Position numbers and translations under genes: made by a program
NCBI RefSeq assembly: GCF_900094565.1
Contig: NZ_FMAF01000034.1
Location: 1-60,058, forward strand
Direction: 5' to 3'
Length of the DNA: 60,058 nucleotides
Origin: Martinezella lusitana
GTDB taxonomy: Bacteria; Pseudomonadota; Alphaproteobacteria; Rhizobiales; Rhizobiaceae
The notes under the pieces: model-generated
Told to the model about the DNA's origin: nothing
What the model saw: only the letters and a program-made list of their open reading frames with translations
The model's database searches: none
Shown here: in pieces, positions 26,356-35,175 of the stretch
Layout: every line of letters begins with the position of its first letter
Numbering within the stretch: the stretch's first letter is position 1

Positions 26356-28143
26356 TCAATGTTTGCCGAGCAGCTCATGCTCGTAAAGCTGGTCCATGCT
26401 GAGGGACGCGACCTGCGTAAACGAGGTCTGGTTGCGGACATGCCCGTCGCTAAGGATGACGATGTCGTCGCAGAACGAGATCGTGCTGCGATGATGGCTG
26501 ATCACGATCGTCGTCCGGCGACCGGCACGCAATTTTAGCGTCTCGACGATGGCAGCTTCCGACAAACCATCCATGGCGTTGGTGGCCTCGTCCAGAATGA
26601 GGATATCAGGATCGCGCACAAGTGCCCTTGCCAGCGCGATCCGCTGCCGCTGTCCGGCCGACAGGCTGGCGCCCCGATAGCCGACGAGGGTTTTGTATCC
26701 ATGGGGCAGCGTTTCGATGAACTCATGCGCCTCCGCAAGCCTGGCGGCATGCTCGGCCTCCGCGGGTGAGGCATGCAGTCCATAGGTGATATTTTCGAGG
26801 ATGGTGCCATCAACCAGTTCAAGGTCCTGGCTGGCGAGTGCGAGCCGGCTTCGCCATTGCGCGGGATCGATACGGCTGAGTGGAAATCCGTCGATCAGAA
26901 TCTCGCCCTCGTCGGGTTCGACAAAGCGGCAAAGAAGGTTGACGATCGTCGTCTTTCCCGCACCGGAGCGGCCAATGAGCGCGGTGGAGCGACCGTGGCA
27001 GATCTGGAAGCTGGCGGAGTGCAGCACCACCGGGCGCGCGGCAGAGCCCGGATATTTGAAGGTCACACGGTCGAATCTTATCTCCCGGTTCAGCCCCTCA
27101 GCCGGCGCGTCTCCCGTCGGCGGACGCGGCTTGTCGGAGGAATCCAGCAGCCAGCGGACTTCCTCCAGCGATCCACTCCAGCCTTGCACCTGGCTCCATG
27201 CCTGCTGCAAGGCGCGCACATGCGGCTGCAGTCGGTAGAGCAGGACCACGAAGGCCACAATGATCGGAAAGCTGACGCCCCAGGCCCAGGCGCTGACGAC
27301 GACCGCGAGGAAAAGTGCGGAATGCAGTACCTCGGTCAGTGGAGGCAGCGCGCCCTGGCGGGTCTGCAGAATGAAGCCCGCCTTTCTGACGGCGTTCGAT
27401 GCGCCGTCGAACACAGCTTTTTCGCGCGCCTCCTGGCCGAAGATGCGGATCAGCCGTCCGGCATGGACGAGGTGCAGCATTGTGCTGGCGAGTTCGTTGT
27501 TGAAGGAGGTGACGTTGCGGCTAGGCATCTTCAAGCTGGCGGAGAGGCCGGCATGCGCGACCTGGACAAGGATGAGGCCGACCGCGACGCAGAGTGTCAT
27601 TTGCCACGACAACAGCAGCAGGAAGGTAAGCAGGATGATGCTCGCAGATGCGTTCACGATCGCAGCAAGCACCGTCTGTATAGCGTCCGATGCCCGCCAG
27701 GATTCATTGGAAATGATGTTCAGCAGCCGACCCGGACTTTCCTGCAGGAAGAAGGGATATCCGATCTTCAGGAGCTGGTCGGCGAGCGCGCTGCGGATCG
27801 CATGGCCCGCCTTGCCGTAAACAAAGTTAGTAAGCGCGGTATTTGCAAAGGCGATAATGTTTTTCAAGGTGATCAGCGCCAGGATGCAGGCGGCAATCGC
27901 CATCATCCGCTGCCGATCGTCCATGCTTGATCCAATCTGCTGGAAGAGAGCGGAAAGTCCACCCAGTCCCGTCGGGTCCTTTTGACCGCCGATGATGCTG
28001 AGCATCGGAATGATGAGGCCGATACCGGTGCCCTCAAGCACGGCGCTCATCAGGCCGAACATGACGACGACGGGTAGAAGGCGCATCTGTCGGCCGAGTG
28101 CTTGTCGCAGGAGTTGCAGACCCGGCAGGAGGAGTTTCAGCAT
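26356..28143 (-). CDS. ABC exporter, fused permease and ATPase
   Basis: 595 residues: six membrane helices (1-330), then an ATPase with Walker A GRSGAGKTT, signature LSAGQRQRIALA, Walker B ILILDEATNAMD and switch VISHHRST. It has MsbA-like half-transporter architecture and would act as a dimer in the inner membrane. It is the last gene of a tight minus-strand set with two glycosyltransferases and an acyltransferase (6 bp behind the preceding gene), so its cargo is probably a lipid-linked or short glycan made by them. Confidence 0.9.
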   Translation of the reverse strand: MLKLLLPGLQLLRQALGRQMRLLPVVVMFGLMSAVLEGTGIGLIIPMLSIIGGQKDPTGLGGLSALFQQIGSSMDDRQRMMAIAACILALITLKNIIAFANTALTNFVYGKAGHAIRSALADQLLKIGYPFFLQESPGRLLNIISNESWRASDAIQTVLAAIVNASASIILLTFLLLLSWQMTLCVAVGLILVQVAHAGLSASLKMPSRNVTSFNNELASTMLHLVHAGRLIRIFGQEAREKAVFDGASNAVRKAGFILQTRQGALPPLTEVLHSALFLAVVVSAWAWGVSFPIIVAFVVLLYRLQPHVRALQQAWSQVQGWSGSLEEVRWLLDSSDKPRPPTGDAPAEGLNREIRFDRVTFKYPGSAARPVVLHSASFQICHGRSTALIGRSGAGKTTIVNLLCRFVEPDEGEILIDGFPLSRIDPAQWRSRLALASQDLELVDGTILENITYGLHASPAEAEHAARLAEAHEFIETLPHGYKTLVGYRGASLSAGQRQRIALARALVRDPDILILDEATNAMDGLSEAAIVETLKLRAGRRTTIVISHHRSTISFCDDIVILSDGHVRNQTSFTQVASLSMDQLYEHELLGKH

Positions 28144-28149
28144 AAAATC

Positions 28150-29175
28150 TCACCTCAACGAGCGGGTTGCCTGTTTGATTTGGTCCGGTTCCGGCGACCG
28201 GGGCAGCTTCATCACGGCATGTCGCGCGAATTCGACCGCTCCGAGCAAATTCATGTACACAATCGGCCAGTGGGACAAGGAAACTTCCGGATCGAAGCGC
28301 GATCCGCCCCACAATTCCCACCAGGCCGAGCGACAAGTCCAGCAGAAATGGCGCAGCAGCCACGGCGCCGTGAACAGGTGCTTCAGGCAAAGGCCGCCGT
28401 TTCCGAGGCTATAGCTGCGATGAAGCCCTTCGATCGCTTCGCGTGTACTACGCCCATGATTATGCAGGACCGTCATATCGGGCACATATTCGATCGGGAT
28501 GCCAAGCTGAAAGGCGCGGACAAGGTAGTCGGTATCTTCCGCCGATTGCAGGGCGCTGCCGGCACCGAAGCGCTCGTCGAAGCGGCCAACCTGCATGGCG
28601 ACTTCCCGGTGCATCGTCATGTTGCAGCCCAGGACGAAGCCGCCTGGATGGACATCGGGCGTAAAACGGGCTCGGTGCGGCGATCGCTTGATCGTAAATG
28701 GCAGATCGAGTGCGTTGCCCAGTTCGACGCGGCCACCTCGGACGACACAGCGCTCTCCGTTCGCGTAATGTCGCTCCAGGTCCCGCAAGTAGTGCAGGTC
28801 TATTTCGCAATCGTCATCGATGAAGATCAGAATGTGCCCGCGAGACCGCTCGATACCCGCGTTGCGGGCCGCGGCCAAGCCGCGGCGGTGTTCCACCAGC
28901 GGCGTAATCGTCATGCTCGACGTCGCAGCGATGCGGGCCAACCGCTCGGCGGTGTCGTCGGTCGAGCCATTGTCGACCACCACCAACTCACTTGTCATGG
29001 AGGCATGCGCGCGACAGGCCGCTTCGATCGCCCGGATGCAAGTCTGAAGCGCTTCGGCACGATTGTATGTGCAGACGATGAAGCTGGCCGTGGGATCTCG
29101 ACCGGTGGACGGGTGAGGAGGCTTTGCGGACGGCTGCGCGCGCTCCCGCGTGATTTCTGAACGCTCTCCCGCCAT
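28150..29175 (-). CDS. Family 2 glycosyltransferase
   Basis: 341 residues. The GT-A fold is seen in ASFIVCTYNRAEALQTCI, VVDNGSTDDTAERL and the metal-binding FIDDDCEID, with the later acceptor-side ED motif in QSAEDTDYLV. ATG 29175 begins one base after the stop of the upstream glycosyltransferase, so the two are translationally coupled. It transfers an activated sugar to an unknown acceptor on the cytoplasmic side. The open frame upstream of 29175 overlaps the previous gene and is not used. Confidence 0.88.
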   Translation of the reverse strand: MAGERSEITRERAQPSAKPPHPSTGRDPTASFIVCTYNRAEALQTCIRAIEAACRAHASMTSELVVVDNGSTDDTAERLARIAATSSMTITPLVEHRRGLAAARNAGIERSRGHILIFIDDDCEIDLHYLRDLERHYANGERCVVRGGRVELGNALDLPFTIKRSPHRARFTPDVHPGGFVLGCNMTMHREVAMQVGRFDERFGAGSALQSAEDTDYLVRAFQLGIPIEYVPDMTVLHNHGRSTREAIEGLHRSYSLGNGGLCLKHLFTAPWLLRHFCWTCRSAWWELWGGSRFDPEVSLSHWPIVYMNLLGAVEFARHAVMKLPRSPEPDQIKQATRSLR

Positions 29176-29176
29176 G

Positions 29177-30280
29177 TCAGGTAAGCCCCTGCAGCGGCAG
29201 CACGCTCCTCGCCGGCACCGATTGTCGGTATCTTGCCAGGGCGTCGAGACGCAGGCTTGCGTCGCTCCAGAGGCGGCTGCACCAGGGCGCATGGGTGGCG
29301 GCGCGAAGCCCGTATCGCTCGCGACGCCGTATCCTGTGCCATTTGTCCGTCTGCGTAAGGAACTGATGCGTCAACCCGGGCTGCTTCTCGTCGGCGATGA
29401 GCTGGTAAAGAAAATAGAAGAAGCACATCAATCCTTCCTCATGGCTCGCGGACGACCGCATGCCGCGCGCGGTGATCCTCCCTTCGATGGAGAGGAGACA
29501 GTCGGCGACACGCCGAACCGTGTCCGGCGTCACTGTCGTGCCGATAGCAAGAAACGCATCGGGATCGTCGATCAGGGATTCCCGTTGGAGATTCTCGGCG
29601 GCGATCTTCAGATGTGTCCGGCGCATCGGCCGCCTGTGCTTGTTGGTGACGCTCTCGTCGTGAACGCGGTAGGCGACGAGGCTCTCATCAATCATGGCCG
29701 CAGGGAATTCGCGGGTAATACGTCGAAACAGATCGAAGTCTTCCGCATGCACATAAGTCGCATCGTAAGTCAGCATGTCCGCTGGAATGACGTTGCGATT
29801 GTACATCACGGTCGAATGCATGAAGACGGTGTAGAACATCGACAATACATGCCAGTCCGCCGATCGATGGATCGGATTGGGCGTGCCGCGCACGACACGA
29901 TCGCCGATGAGCCGGTCGACGCTCGTGCCGCTGATTCCGAGCCGAGGCTGTTCCTGGAACAGAGCAATTTGGCGCGAAAAGCGGGTTGGATAGGCGATAT
30001 CGTCGGCATCCATCCTGGCGATCAGCTCGCCTTTGGCCAGGGTCATGCCTTCGTTGAGGGTCGCAATAAGCCCGCGGTTCTCGCGCGAGACGACGCGGAG
30101 CCGGCCATCGGCCTCCTGATAGCGTCGCAGGATGTACAGCGATCGATCGGTGGAACCATCATCGATGGCAATGACCTCGAGACGCTCGTAATCCTGCCGC
30201 AGGACGCTTTCCAGGGCGGCGGCGAGATAGGGTTCGCCGTTGTAGACGGGCAGTAGGACAGAAACCAGTGGAACGGACAT
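29177..30280 (-). CDS. Family 2 glycosyltransferase
   Basis: 367 residues. The N-terminal GT-A domain has VSVLLPVYNGEPYLAAAL, IAIDDGSTDRS and RMDADDIAYP. The C-terminal part contains an ED pair (HAEDFDLFRRI). It sits 16 bp behind the acyltransferase gene and is coupled to the next glycosyltransferase. It probably adds one sugar in a short glycan assembled and exported by this operon. The sugar and acceptor are not predictable. Confidence 0.9.
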   Translation of the reverse strand: MSVPLVSVLLPVYNGEPYLAAALESVLRQDYERLEVIAIDDGSTDRSLYILRRYQEADGRLRVVSRENRGLIATLNEGMTLAKGELIARMDADDIAYPTRFSRQIALFQEQPRLGISGTSVDRLIGDRVVRGTPNPIHRSADWHVLSMFYTVFMHSTVMYNRNVIPADMLTYDATYVHAEDFDLFRRITREFPAAMIDESLVAYRVHDESVTNKHRRPMRRTHLKIAAENLQRESLIDDPDAFLAIGTTVTPDTVRRVADCLLSIEGRITARGMRSSASHEEGLMCFFYFLYQLIADEKQPGLTHQFLTQTDKWHRIRRRERYGLRAATHAPWCSRLWSDASLRLDALARYRQSVPARSVLPLQGLT

Positions 30281-30296
30281 TCTTTAGCTCGCGCAC

Positions 30297-31478
30297 CTAT
30301 TGGAGATCGGAAGTTTGGACGGCGTCGCCGCGATAAAGCGCCGTTTCGAACGTCTTCGCGCCGTGCCGTTGTTCCCGCGGCTCGCCGGCTGTGGCGGTCG
30401 ACGGAGCAAGCGACGGATGGCTGCGCGCGACATAGGGGAAATAGCGCTTGAGGTTGTTCAGCGGCTTTTCGAAAACGAACCATGAGATCGAGGCCAGCGC
30501 CAATGTGGCAACGCTTCCGACGATCAAGCGGCCGAAACCCTGCTCGGAGACACTGACCGGAATCCAGGATTGGGCCTTGACGATCAGCGAAAGGACGATC
30601 GGATGGAACAGGTAGATGCCGTAGCTTATCCGCCCGACGGCGGTGATTGGCGAGAGTTCGAGCAGCCGGCCAAAGGGAGATCGAAAGCCCGAAGAGCTGC
30701 AGCCGACCAGCATAACGAGCGGAACGAGCGGAAAGACCTCCGAGCCGATCCAGATCACCCAATCGAGGATCGGTGTTATCGGATCGGGTCTCAGCCACAG
30801 CGCCACGGTGGCTGCGGCCGCCAGGGGTATCCAGCTCATCCGCATCCATTGCGGCCAGGCCTGTGTTCTCTGGCGGTAGGCCGCAAGCAAGGCACCTCCC
30901 GCCAGCGCGTCCATCGAGGCCGAAGGGAGCAAGTCCCGCATCAGGGAGGGTGTCCCCGTCAGCGGCCAACAGAGGCGATAGGCAAGCGAACAGGCAATGA
31001 CGGTGATACAGATCTGTTCAATAAACCGGCGCGGCGCCAGTAAGATCACCAGAGGCCAGACGATATAGAACTGTTCCTCGATGCTGAGGCTCCAGGTATG
31101 GCACAAAACCCAGGGCGTCCATTCGTTGTGCATGGCATACCAGTAGTTTGCCAAATAGAGCACGTGCCATTTCAGACTGCCGCGAGCACCTTCGAGATTG
31201 ACGAACCACACCAGCGCCAGAACAGCGAAATAGGGAGGAAATATGCGCAGCGCGCGGCGGATGTAGAATGCTTTCAGCGCCGTCATAGGCTGGTAGCGGG
31301 CATCGGCTCGTGCTTCCAGCAGCAGGCGCGTGATCAGGAAACCGCTAAGCACAAAGAAGAGCCGGACGCCGAGATGACCCCAGATGGAGCCGTCTGCCGC
31401 AAAGAAATGTGCATATAGCACAGTGGCAACGGCAAGAGTTCTCAGGCCGTCCAATTGGCGGTCGCGTGCACTCGACAT
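30297..31478 (-). CDS. Acyltransferase-3 family membrane protein (OafA/ExoZ-like)
   Basis: 393 residues with about ten membrane segments. It starts with RQLDGLRTLAVATVLYAHFF, carrying the catalytic histidine, and has the RALRIFPPYF and WSLSIEEQFYIVWP motifs of inner-membrane O-acyltransferases. ATG 31478 (GGGGG five bases upstream) was preferred over GTG 31484. It probably acetylates or succinylates the sugar product of the two following glycosyltransferases. First gene of the operon 31478-26356. Confidence 0.9.
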   Translation of the reverse strand: MSSARDRQLDGLRTLAVATVLYAHFFAADGSIWGHLGVRLFFVLSGFLITRLLLEARADARYQPMTALKAFYIRRALRIFPPYFAVLALVWFVNLEGARGSLKWHVLYLANYWYAMHNEWTPWVLCHTWSLSIEEQFYIVWPLVILLAPRRFIEQICITVIACSLAYRLCWPLTGTPSLMRDLLPSASMDALAGGALLAAYRQRTQAWPQWMRMSWIPLAAAATVALWLRPDPITPILDWVIWIGSEVFPLVPLVMLVGCSSSGFRSPFGRLLELSPITAVGRISYGIYLFHPIVLSLIVKAQSWIPVSVSEQGFGRLIVGSVATLALASISWFVFEKPLNNLKRYFPYVARSHPSLAPSTATAGEPREQRHGAKTFETALYRGDAVQTSDLQ

Positions 31479-32009
31479 AGACACCCCCGGCTTTCAGCCT
31501 TTATCGGACCCTCTCCTCGACAGCGCTGACTCCCCGGTACTCTGCCGCTTGTGTGTACGGTTCTTTTTCCGCTGCGCATGGATCGATGAACTGCCAAGCA
31601 ATCCGGCCAAACCTGGGCTGTTCTGAGCTGATAGGGCAGTGGTCGATCCTATGTTTGAAATAACGGCCAAGTTTTCTAAATTACGGAAATGTCCCTTCTC
31701 CTAGGGCCAAGACTTTGTCATTCACTATGCAGACCGGTCCGCCAGTGGCGGGGGCGGATCAGGGTGCCGCACTGTAATGTTGGGCGTGCCTTACTTCGGT
31801 CAACCCCGTGCCTGCATAATACAATTACTGAGGGATTTCAGAGGTATCAAACATTCCTGAGACTGTAGCCGCCGGCATATTTCTCGGCCCGTTCCGCCTT
31901 TTTTCCATTTCTGGTGGACTACGTTCGATCTATTCGTTTTAAGAGTTGTCTTTCCGATTGCTTATGGATTGATAACGTGACATCGCGTTCGGGACTGCCG
32001 TGAGCTGCC
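31479..32009. other. Long upstream region of the glycan operon
   Basis: About 530 bp with no recognised gene, AT-richer than its surroundings around 31640-31700. It lies between the start of the acyltransferase gene and the stop of a curli gene. It should hold the promoter of the glycan operon and possibly an end signal for the curli unit. No motif stood out. Confidence 0.4.
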
Positions 32010-32423
32010 TTACCAGCCATAGCTGAAGGTAGCACCACTGCCGTTATCCCCATCCTGCACCACGTCAGTTTCAGTATTCCGTCCATACTGGAAGATGCCA
32101 TAAGCATTGTTGTTGCCGTTTTGCCGCAAGGTTGCGGAATGACCATTGCCCCGCTGCTGGATGAAGCCGAGATTGCCTCGGCCGGCCTGGGCGATGCCGG
32201 CCGCGTTACCCCGGCCCAGCTGCCGGATGTCGGCGTCTTTCAGACCGCGGTAGAGCGAATAGACGCGCAGTCCGGTTGAGAAAAGACCCGCATCCTCGGC
32301 ATTGTCCGGTGCGAGGTTGAACGAGATCCGGCCGCCGGCGTGGGCTGGCATAGACAAGGCTGCTTGCCCCAGGCTCCCGGCCAGAAGAGTGATGGTAAGG
32401 GTCCTAAACACGTTGCGGGTCAT
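32010..32423 (-). CDS. Curlin-repeat protein (CsgA/CsgB-like)
   Basis: 137 residues. A signal peptide (TLTITLLAGSLGQAALSMPAHA) is followed by a spacer and then four to five curlin repeats with the pattern Q-x5-N-x-A-x-I-x-Q, for example QLGRGNAAGIAQAGRGN and LRQNGNNNAYGIFQYGRN. Such proteins form extracellular amyloid (curli). With the longer pre-repeat segment it may be the nucleator-like partner of the subunit at 33059. ATG 32423 has GGAG six bases upstream. Confidence 0.85.
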   Translation of the reverse strand: MTRNVFRTLTITLLAGSLGQAALSMPAHAGGRISFNLAPDNAEDAGLFSTGLRVYSLYRGLKDADIRQLGRGNAAGIAQAGRGNLGFIQQRGNGHSATLRQNGNNNAYGIFQYGRNTETDVVQDGDNGSGATFSYGW

Positions 32424-32539
32424 CCTGATCTCCATTTGCCGGCTGCCTTGGCCGATGATCAACTTTCGCATCTTTAAGCTGAACCCAGTCGAAATTGCCC
32501 GTTCAGTTGTCGTTCAGTCGTTTCGACCTGATCGAAAGC

Positions 32540-32569
32540 AAAAGGGCGCCAGAAACCGGCGCCCTTTTG
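32540..32569 (-). terminator. Rho-independent terminator behind csgH-like gene
   Basis: GGGCGCC (32544-32550) pairs with GGCGCCC (32558-32564) around a seven-base loop. On the minus strand the stem is followed by CTTTT, and on the plus strand by TTTT, so it may work in both directions. It separates the csgH-like gene from the curlin gene at 32423. Confidence 0.75.
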
Positions 32570-32595
32570 AGGGATTTGCAGAGTGTAGAGGCCGA

Positions 32596-32994
32596 TTAGT
32601 CGCCGCCGATCTGCTTCGTGCAGCTGAAACTCTTATCCCCGATCACGACATCCAGCGTCGCCTTGTACTCGTTTCCCTTGGAGTCGAGCGAGACGGAACC
32701 AAGGATTGCCGCATGTCCGGCTGTGGCATCAAAATCGCCACTCTGGTTGATCGTGGAACTTCCACCGTCTCCTGATTTATCGACATGGAAGGTGTAAGTT
32801 CCGCCGACATGCTTGTCGGCGTGGACGAGCGCATCTAGTCTCACCATACCTGCTCCAGGCGTTACTTTGATTTCGCAAAGCTGCGTCTCGTCAGATTGGT
32901 TGGCAGTCGTCATTGCCGCAATGGCGCCGACGGGAAGCAGGACCAGCGCGAGAATCGCCAGCAGGCGGCGTGGATGTTTGACGCAATTTGGCAT
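32596..32994 (-). CDS. csgH: CsgH-like curli assembly chaperone
   Basis: 132 residues. After a signal peptide (LLAILALVLLPVGAIAAMT) comes a single beta-sandwich domain with one cysteine near each end (QLCEIKV and SFSCTKQ), likely a disulfide, and GGTYTFHVDKSGDGGSSTIN in the middle. This matches the alphaproteobacterial CsgH family, which keeps curlin soluble in the periplasm. It lies 64 bp behind the curlin gene at 33059, and a strong terminator follows. The symbol is given by family and context. Confidence 0.8.
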   Translation of the reverse strand: MPNCVKHPRRLLAILALVLLPVGAIAAMTTANQSDETQLCEIKVTPGAGMVRLDALVHADKHVGGTYTFHVDKSGDGGSSTINQSGDFDATAGHAAILGSVSLDSKGNEYKATLDVVIGDKSFSCTKQIGGD

Positions 32995-33058
32995 GGGTCG
33001 TCTCCCCTAATGGTTTGCTGCTGCGATCTTGACCTCTTTCACGTCATCGCGCAGCTGC

Positions 33059-33496
33059 TTACGGGCAAGCCTGGACGAAGGCCGCAACATTGCCGTTGCC
33101 GCCCTGACTGACATTGGCGTTGCAGCCACGGCCGACCTGGACGCCAGCCGCGATGTTGCCATTGCCGTCTTGGGTAAGGATGGTCGTGTGGTTGGAGCCA
33201 AACTGGCCGATGCCGGCTATGTTGCGGTTGCCGTTCTGATAGGTGGCGCCGTAGTTGTCATTGCCTTCCTGACCGACTGCCGAAAGGTTGTGGCGACCAT
33301 ATTGATGGCCGACAATCCGGTTGTAGCCACCGTTCTGGTAGGTTCTGATGCGGTTTCCGTACCCTTCCTGCGCGCCACCGGCAGAGTTCGACCAGCCATA
33401 TTGTTCGATACGCACATCGTTGGCCATGGCGGGGGCTGCGGCGGTGAGGCCAACAAGAGCGACGAGTGCGGTTGCAATGAAAGACGTGCGGATCAT
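33059..33496 (-). CDS. Curli major-subunit-like protein (CsgA-like)
   Basis: 145 residues. It has signal peptide SFIATALVALVGLTAAAPAMA, then curlin repeats such as VGHQYGRHNLSAVGQEGNDN, YQNGNRNIAGIGQFGSN and LTQDGNGNIAAGVQVGRG. It ends in a cysteine-containing VQACP tail, with a second cysteine in GRGCNANV, which is unusual for curlins. GAGGAG lies eight bases before the ATG. It is the first gene of the curli unit. The secretion proteins CsgG, CsgE and CsgF are not in the window and would have to be elsewhere. Confidence 0.87.
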   Translation of the reverse strand: MIRTSFIATALVALVGLTAAAPAMANDVRIEQYGWSNSAGGAQEGYGNRIRTYQNGGYNRIVGHQYGRHNLSAVGQEGNDNYGATYQNGNRNIAGIGQFGSNHTTILTQDGNGNIAAGVQVGRGCNANVSQGGNGNVAAFVQACP

Positions 33497-33599
33497 GACT
33501 GTGTCTCCTCAGGCGGATAGGACCGCGGTTGAACGTCCCTCTTTTAGACGCTCCCTTTGGAACGGAAGCTGAAGGCACCATTCAGTCGGGGTTCATTCG

Positions 33600-34130
33600 C
33601 AGAGATGGGATAGACGCTCGGCCATCCGCGGCAGCACGCTTCGCTCTGATGGTTATTGCCGATCTGATCGAAGCTTCAGCCAACCAGATCGACAGGCTCG
33701 AGCGCGCAATTCTCGTGGAGGCCAAGCGGGACGAGAACATGCATCGGTTGACCGCGATTCCCGGCCTAGGCGCCATTATGGCAGCGACCAGCAAAGCGCT
33801 TGTGCCGGATCCCGGCGAGTTCAAGTCGGCGCGCCGCTTTGCCGCCTGGCTCGGATTGACACTGCGGCCGCATTCAAGCGGAGGTAAGGAGAGGCTGGGA
33901 CGAATATCGAAGATGGGAAATCCGGAACTCCGGACTCTTCGCGTCGTCGGGGGCAACCGCCGTCTTGCGGGTCGCCCGAAACGGCAATCGGACGCGGCCG
34001 TGGTTGAGGGCGCGTCTGAACCAGGGCAGACCCTATCCGCGGGCCATTCCACATATGGGGGCAAGGTCAATGCGGTATCGAGCGCGGTTTTGATCCATGT
34101 CAGTTCACGCAGGCTGAATGGCTTGAAGCG
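33600..34130 (+). pseudogene. IS110-family transposase relic (C-terminal half, frameshifted)
   Basis: ANQIDRLERAILVEAKRDEN, LTAIPGLGAIMAATSKALVP and FAAWLGLTLRPHSSGGKERL followed by GRISKMGNPELRTL are the end domain of IS110/IS1111-type transposases. After LRTL the frame breaks near 33940 and family sequence continues as AGHSTYGGKVNAVSSAVLIH. The N-terminal RuvC-like DEDD domain is missing. Confidence 0.75.
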
Positions 34131-34165
34131 GCACAGGTCATCGATTTACGCAAACGCGCACCGCG

Positions 34166-34498
34166 TCAGCGCCCTTGACTCTTGATATATGCAACGAGAT
34201 CGGAGATTTCGGAACGCGTGAGCGAAAGATTTATCATGCGTGAATGATGCGGGTCCATCAGGAAGGCTGAAAGCGACGCCCCGTCAAAACGTTTCGACTC
34301 GCCAATCTGGGCGAACGTCGGAACCCGGTCCGAGCCGTGCTGCTGTCCGGATGCCACGACGTGGCATTCAGCGCACCAGCGCTCGGCAATCCGCTGGCCA
34401 TTAACGCGATCAGCCGCCGCGCACTCGCCAAAAAAGAATTCCATGAAGAGAATGGCTACAACGCCCCAACATGCCCGAAACGTAGGCTTTGATCGCAT
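34166..34498 (-). CDS. Small c-type cytochrome
   Basis: 110 residues. A signal peptide (CWGVVAILFMEFFFGECAAA) is followed by one class I haem site, ERWCAECHV (CxxCH). The probable axial methionine lies in the later FLMDPHH or SRMINLS segment, and the protein ends with SEISDLVAYIKSQGR, the usual last helix. AAGGG is placed before ATG 34498. It is a periplasmic electron carrier. No oxidase, reductase or dehydrogenase partner lies next to it. It stands alone between IS110 relics, so it may be a stranded part of a lost operon. Confidence 0.8.
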   Translation of the reverse strand: MRSKPTFRACWGVVAILFMEFFFGECAAADRVNGQRIAERWCAECHVVASGQQHGSDRVPTFAQIGESKRFDGASLSAFLMDPHHSRMINLSLTRSEISDLVAYIKSQGR

Positions 34499-34940
34499 CT
34501 GCGCGCCCTTCCCGCTTGGTGCAACTGCAACTTGGTAGCAGCGCACGCCATTATGGCACCGGAGTCCGTATTAGAACAGTGAAAAGTGTTTGAGACGACA
34601 GTTGCTCCTCAATCCGCGCGGAACGAATTTGACGATTGGGCCAGAAAAATCATCCAGAATATTCCCCATCTGCGGAACGTATATGGGGCCCGCCCAATCG
34701 CAGCAGGTTTGGCAAGACAAGATTCCCGGTCAAAACTGCTGACGTATATCCAGCTTCCTGTCGCGGCGCGTACACCATCGTCGCGAGCCTCGATGGGTTT
34801 TCACCGCTTCCACTTCAATGCCCCGAAGACATCGACGCGACGACACATCAGGCTTGAAAAGCGACGGGAGTGACCGTTTTGCATCTCCTGCCGTTCGCTG
34901 CAATATTCAGATGTGTATTTCCATTTTTGATGTGCTCTCG
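34499..34940. other. Region without recognised gene
   Basis: About 440 bp behind the cytochrome gene promoter. A 95-codon frame (34586-34873 plus) has no start site or family likeness I can support. The surroundings are IS110 debris, so decayed sequence is the likely content. Confidence 0.35.
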
Positions 34941-35085
34941 TTAGGCAGCCTTTCCCACGGAACGCTGGATCTCATAACCGTCGTTCGCAGATGGCATAGC
35001 CCAGGTCGAGCGAGCCATCTTGTTGGCGCGGCCAATCGCCGTTTGCGCGCCAACATGCGTGCCAGCCATGAGGTCTGAGTTTTCG
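34941..35085 (-). pseudogene. IS110-family transposase relic (last ~45 codons)
   Basis: On the minus strand WLARMLARKRRL is followed, after a frame change, by GRANKMARSTWAM and DGYEIQRSVGKAA-stop. This resembles the C-terminal end of IS110-type transposases (form: LARKPRL, ALANKMARTAWAM). It lies in the opposite orientation to the relic at 33600. Confidence 0.55.
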
Positions 35086-35105
35086 ATTGCAGCGTTGAGC
35101 GGTCC

Positions 35106-35119
35106 TTGACCTTGATCAA
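35106..35119 (+). promoter_or_regulatory. FixK/FNR-type box upstream of the phasin-like gene
   Basis: TTGACCTTGATCAA is an exact TTGA-N6-TCAA. Predicted transcript start near 35154, 22 bases before the ATG at 35176. It abuts the IS110 relic, so the regulatory site marks the edge of the stress gene block. Confidence 0.75.
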
Positions 35120-35175
35120 AGCGTTTTGCCTTTCGACGCCGTAAGTTCCTGTGTGTTTAATGGAGAAAACGTGTC

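Noticed and set aside
32040..33400. CRISPR-like or tandem DNA repeats in the curli genes
   Set aside because: The repetition is at protein level (curlin repeats of ~22 residues) and the DNA units are not conserved enough for a CRISPR array.
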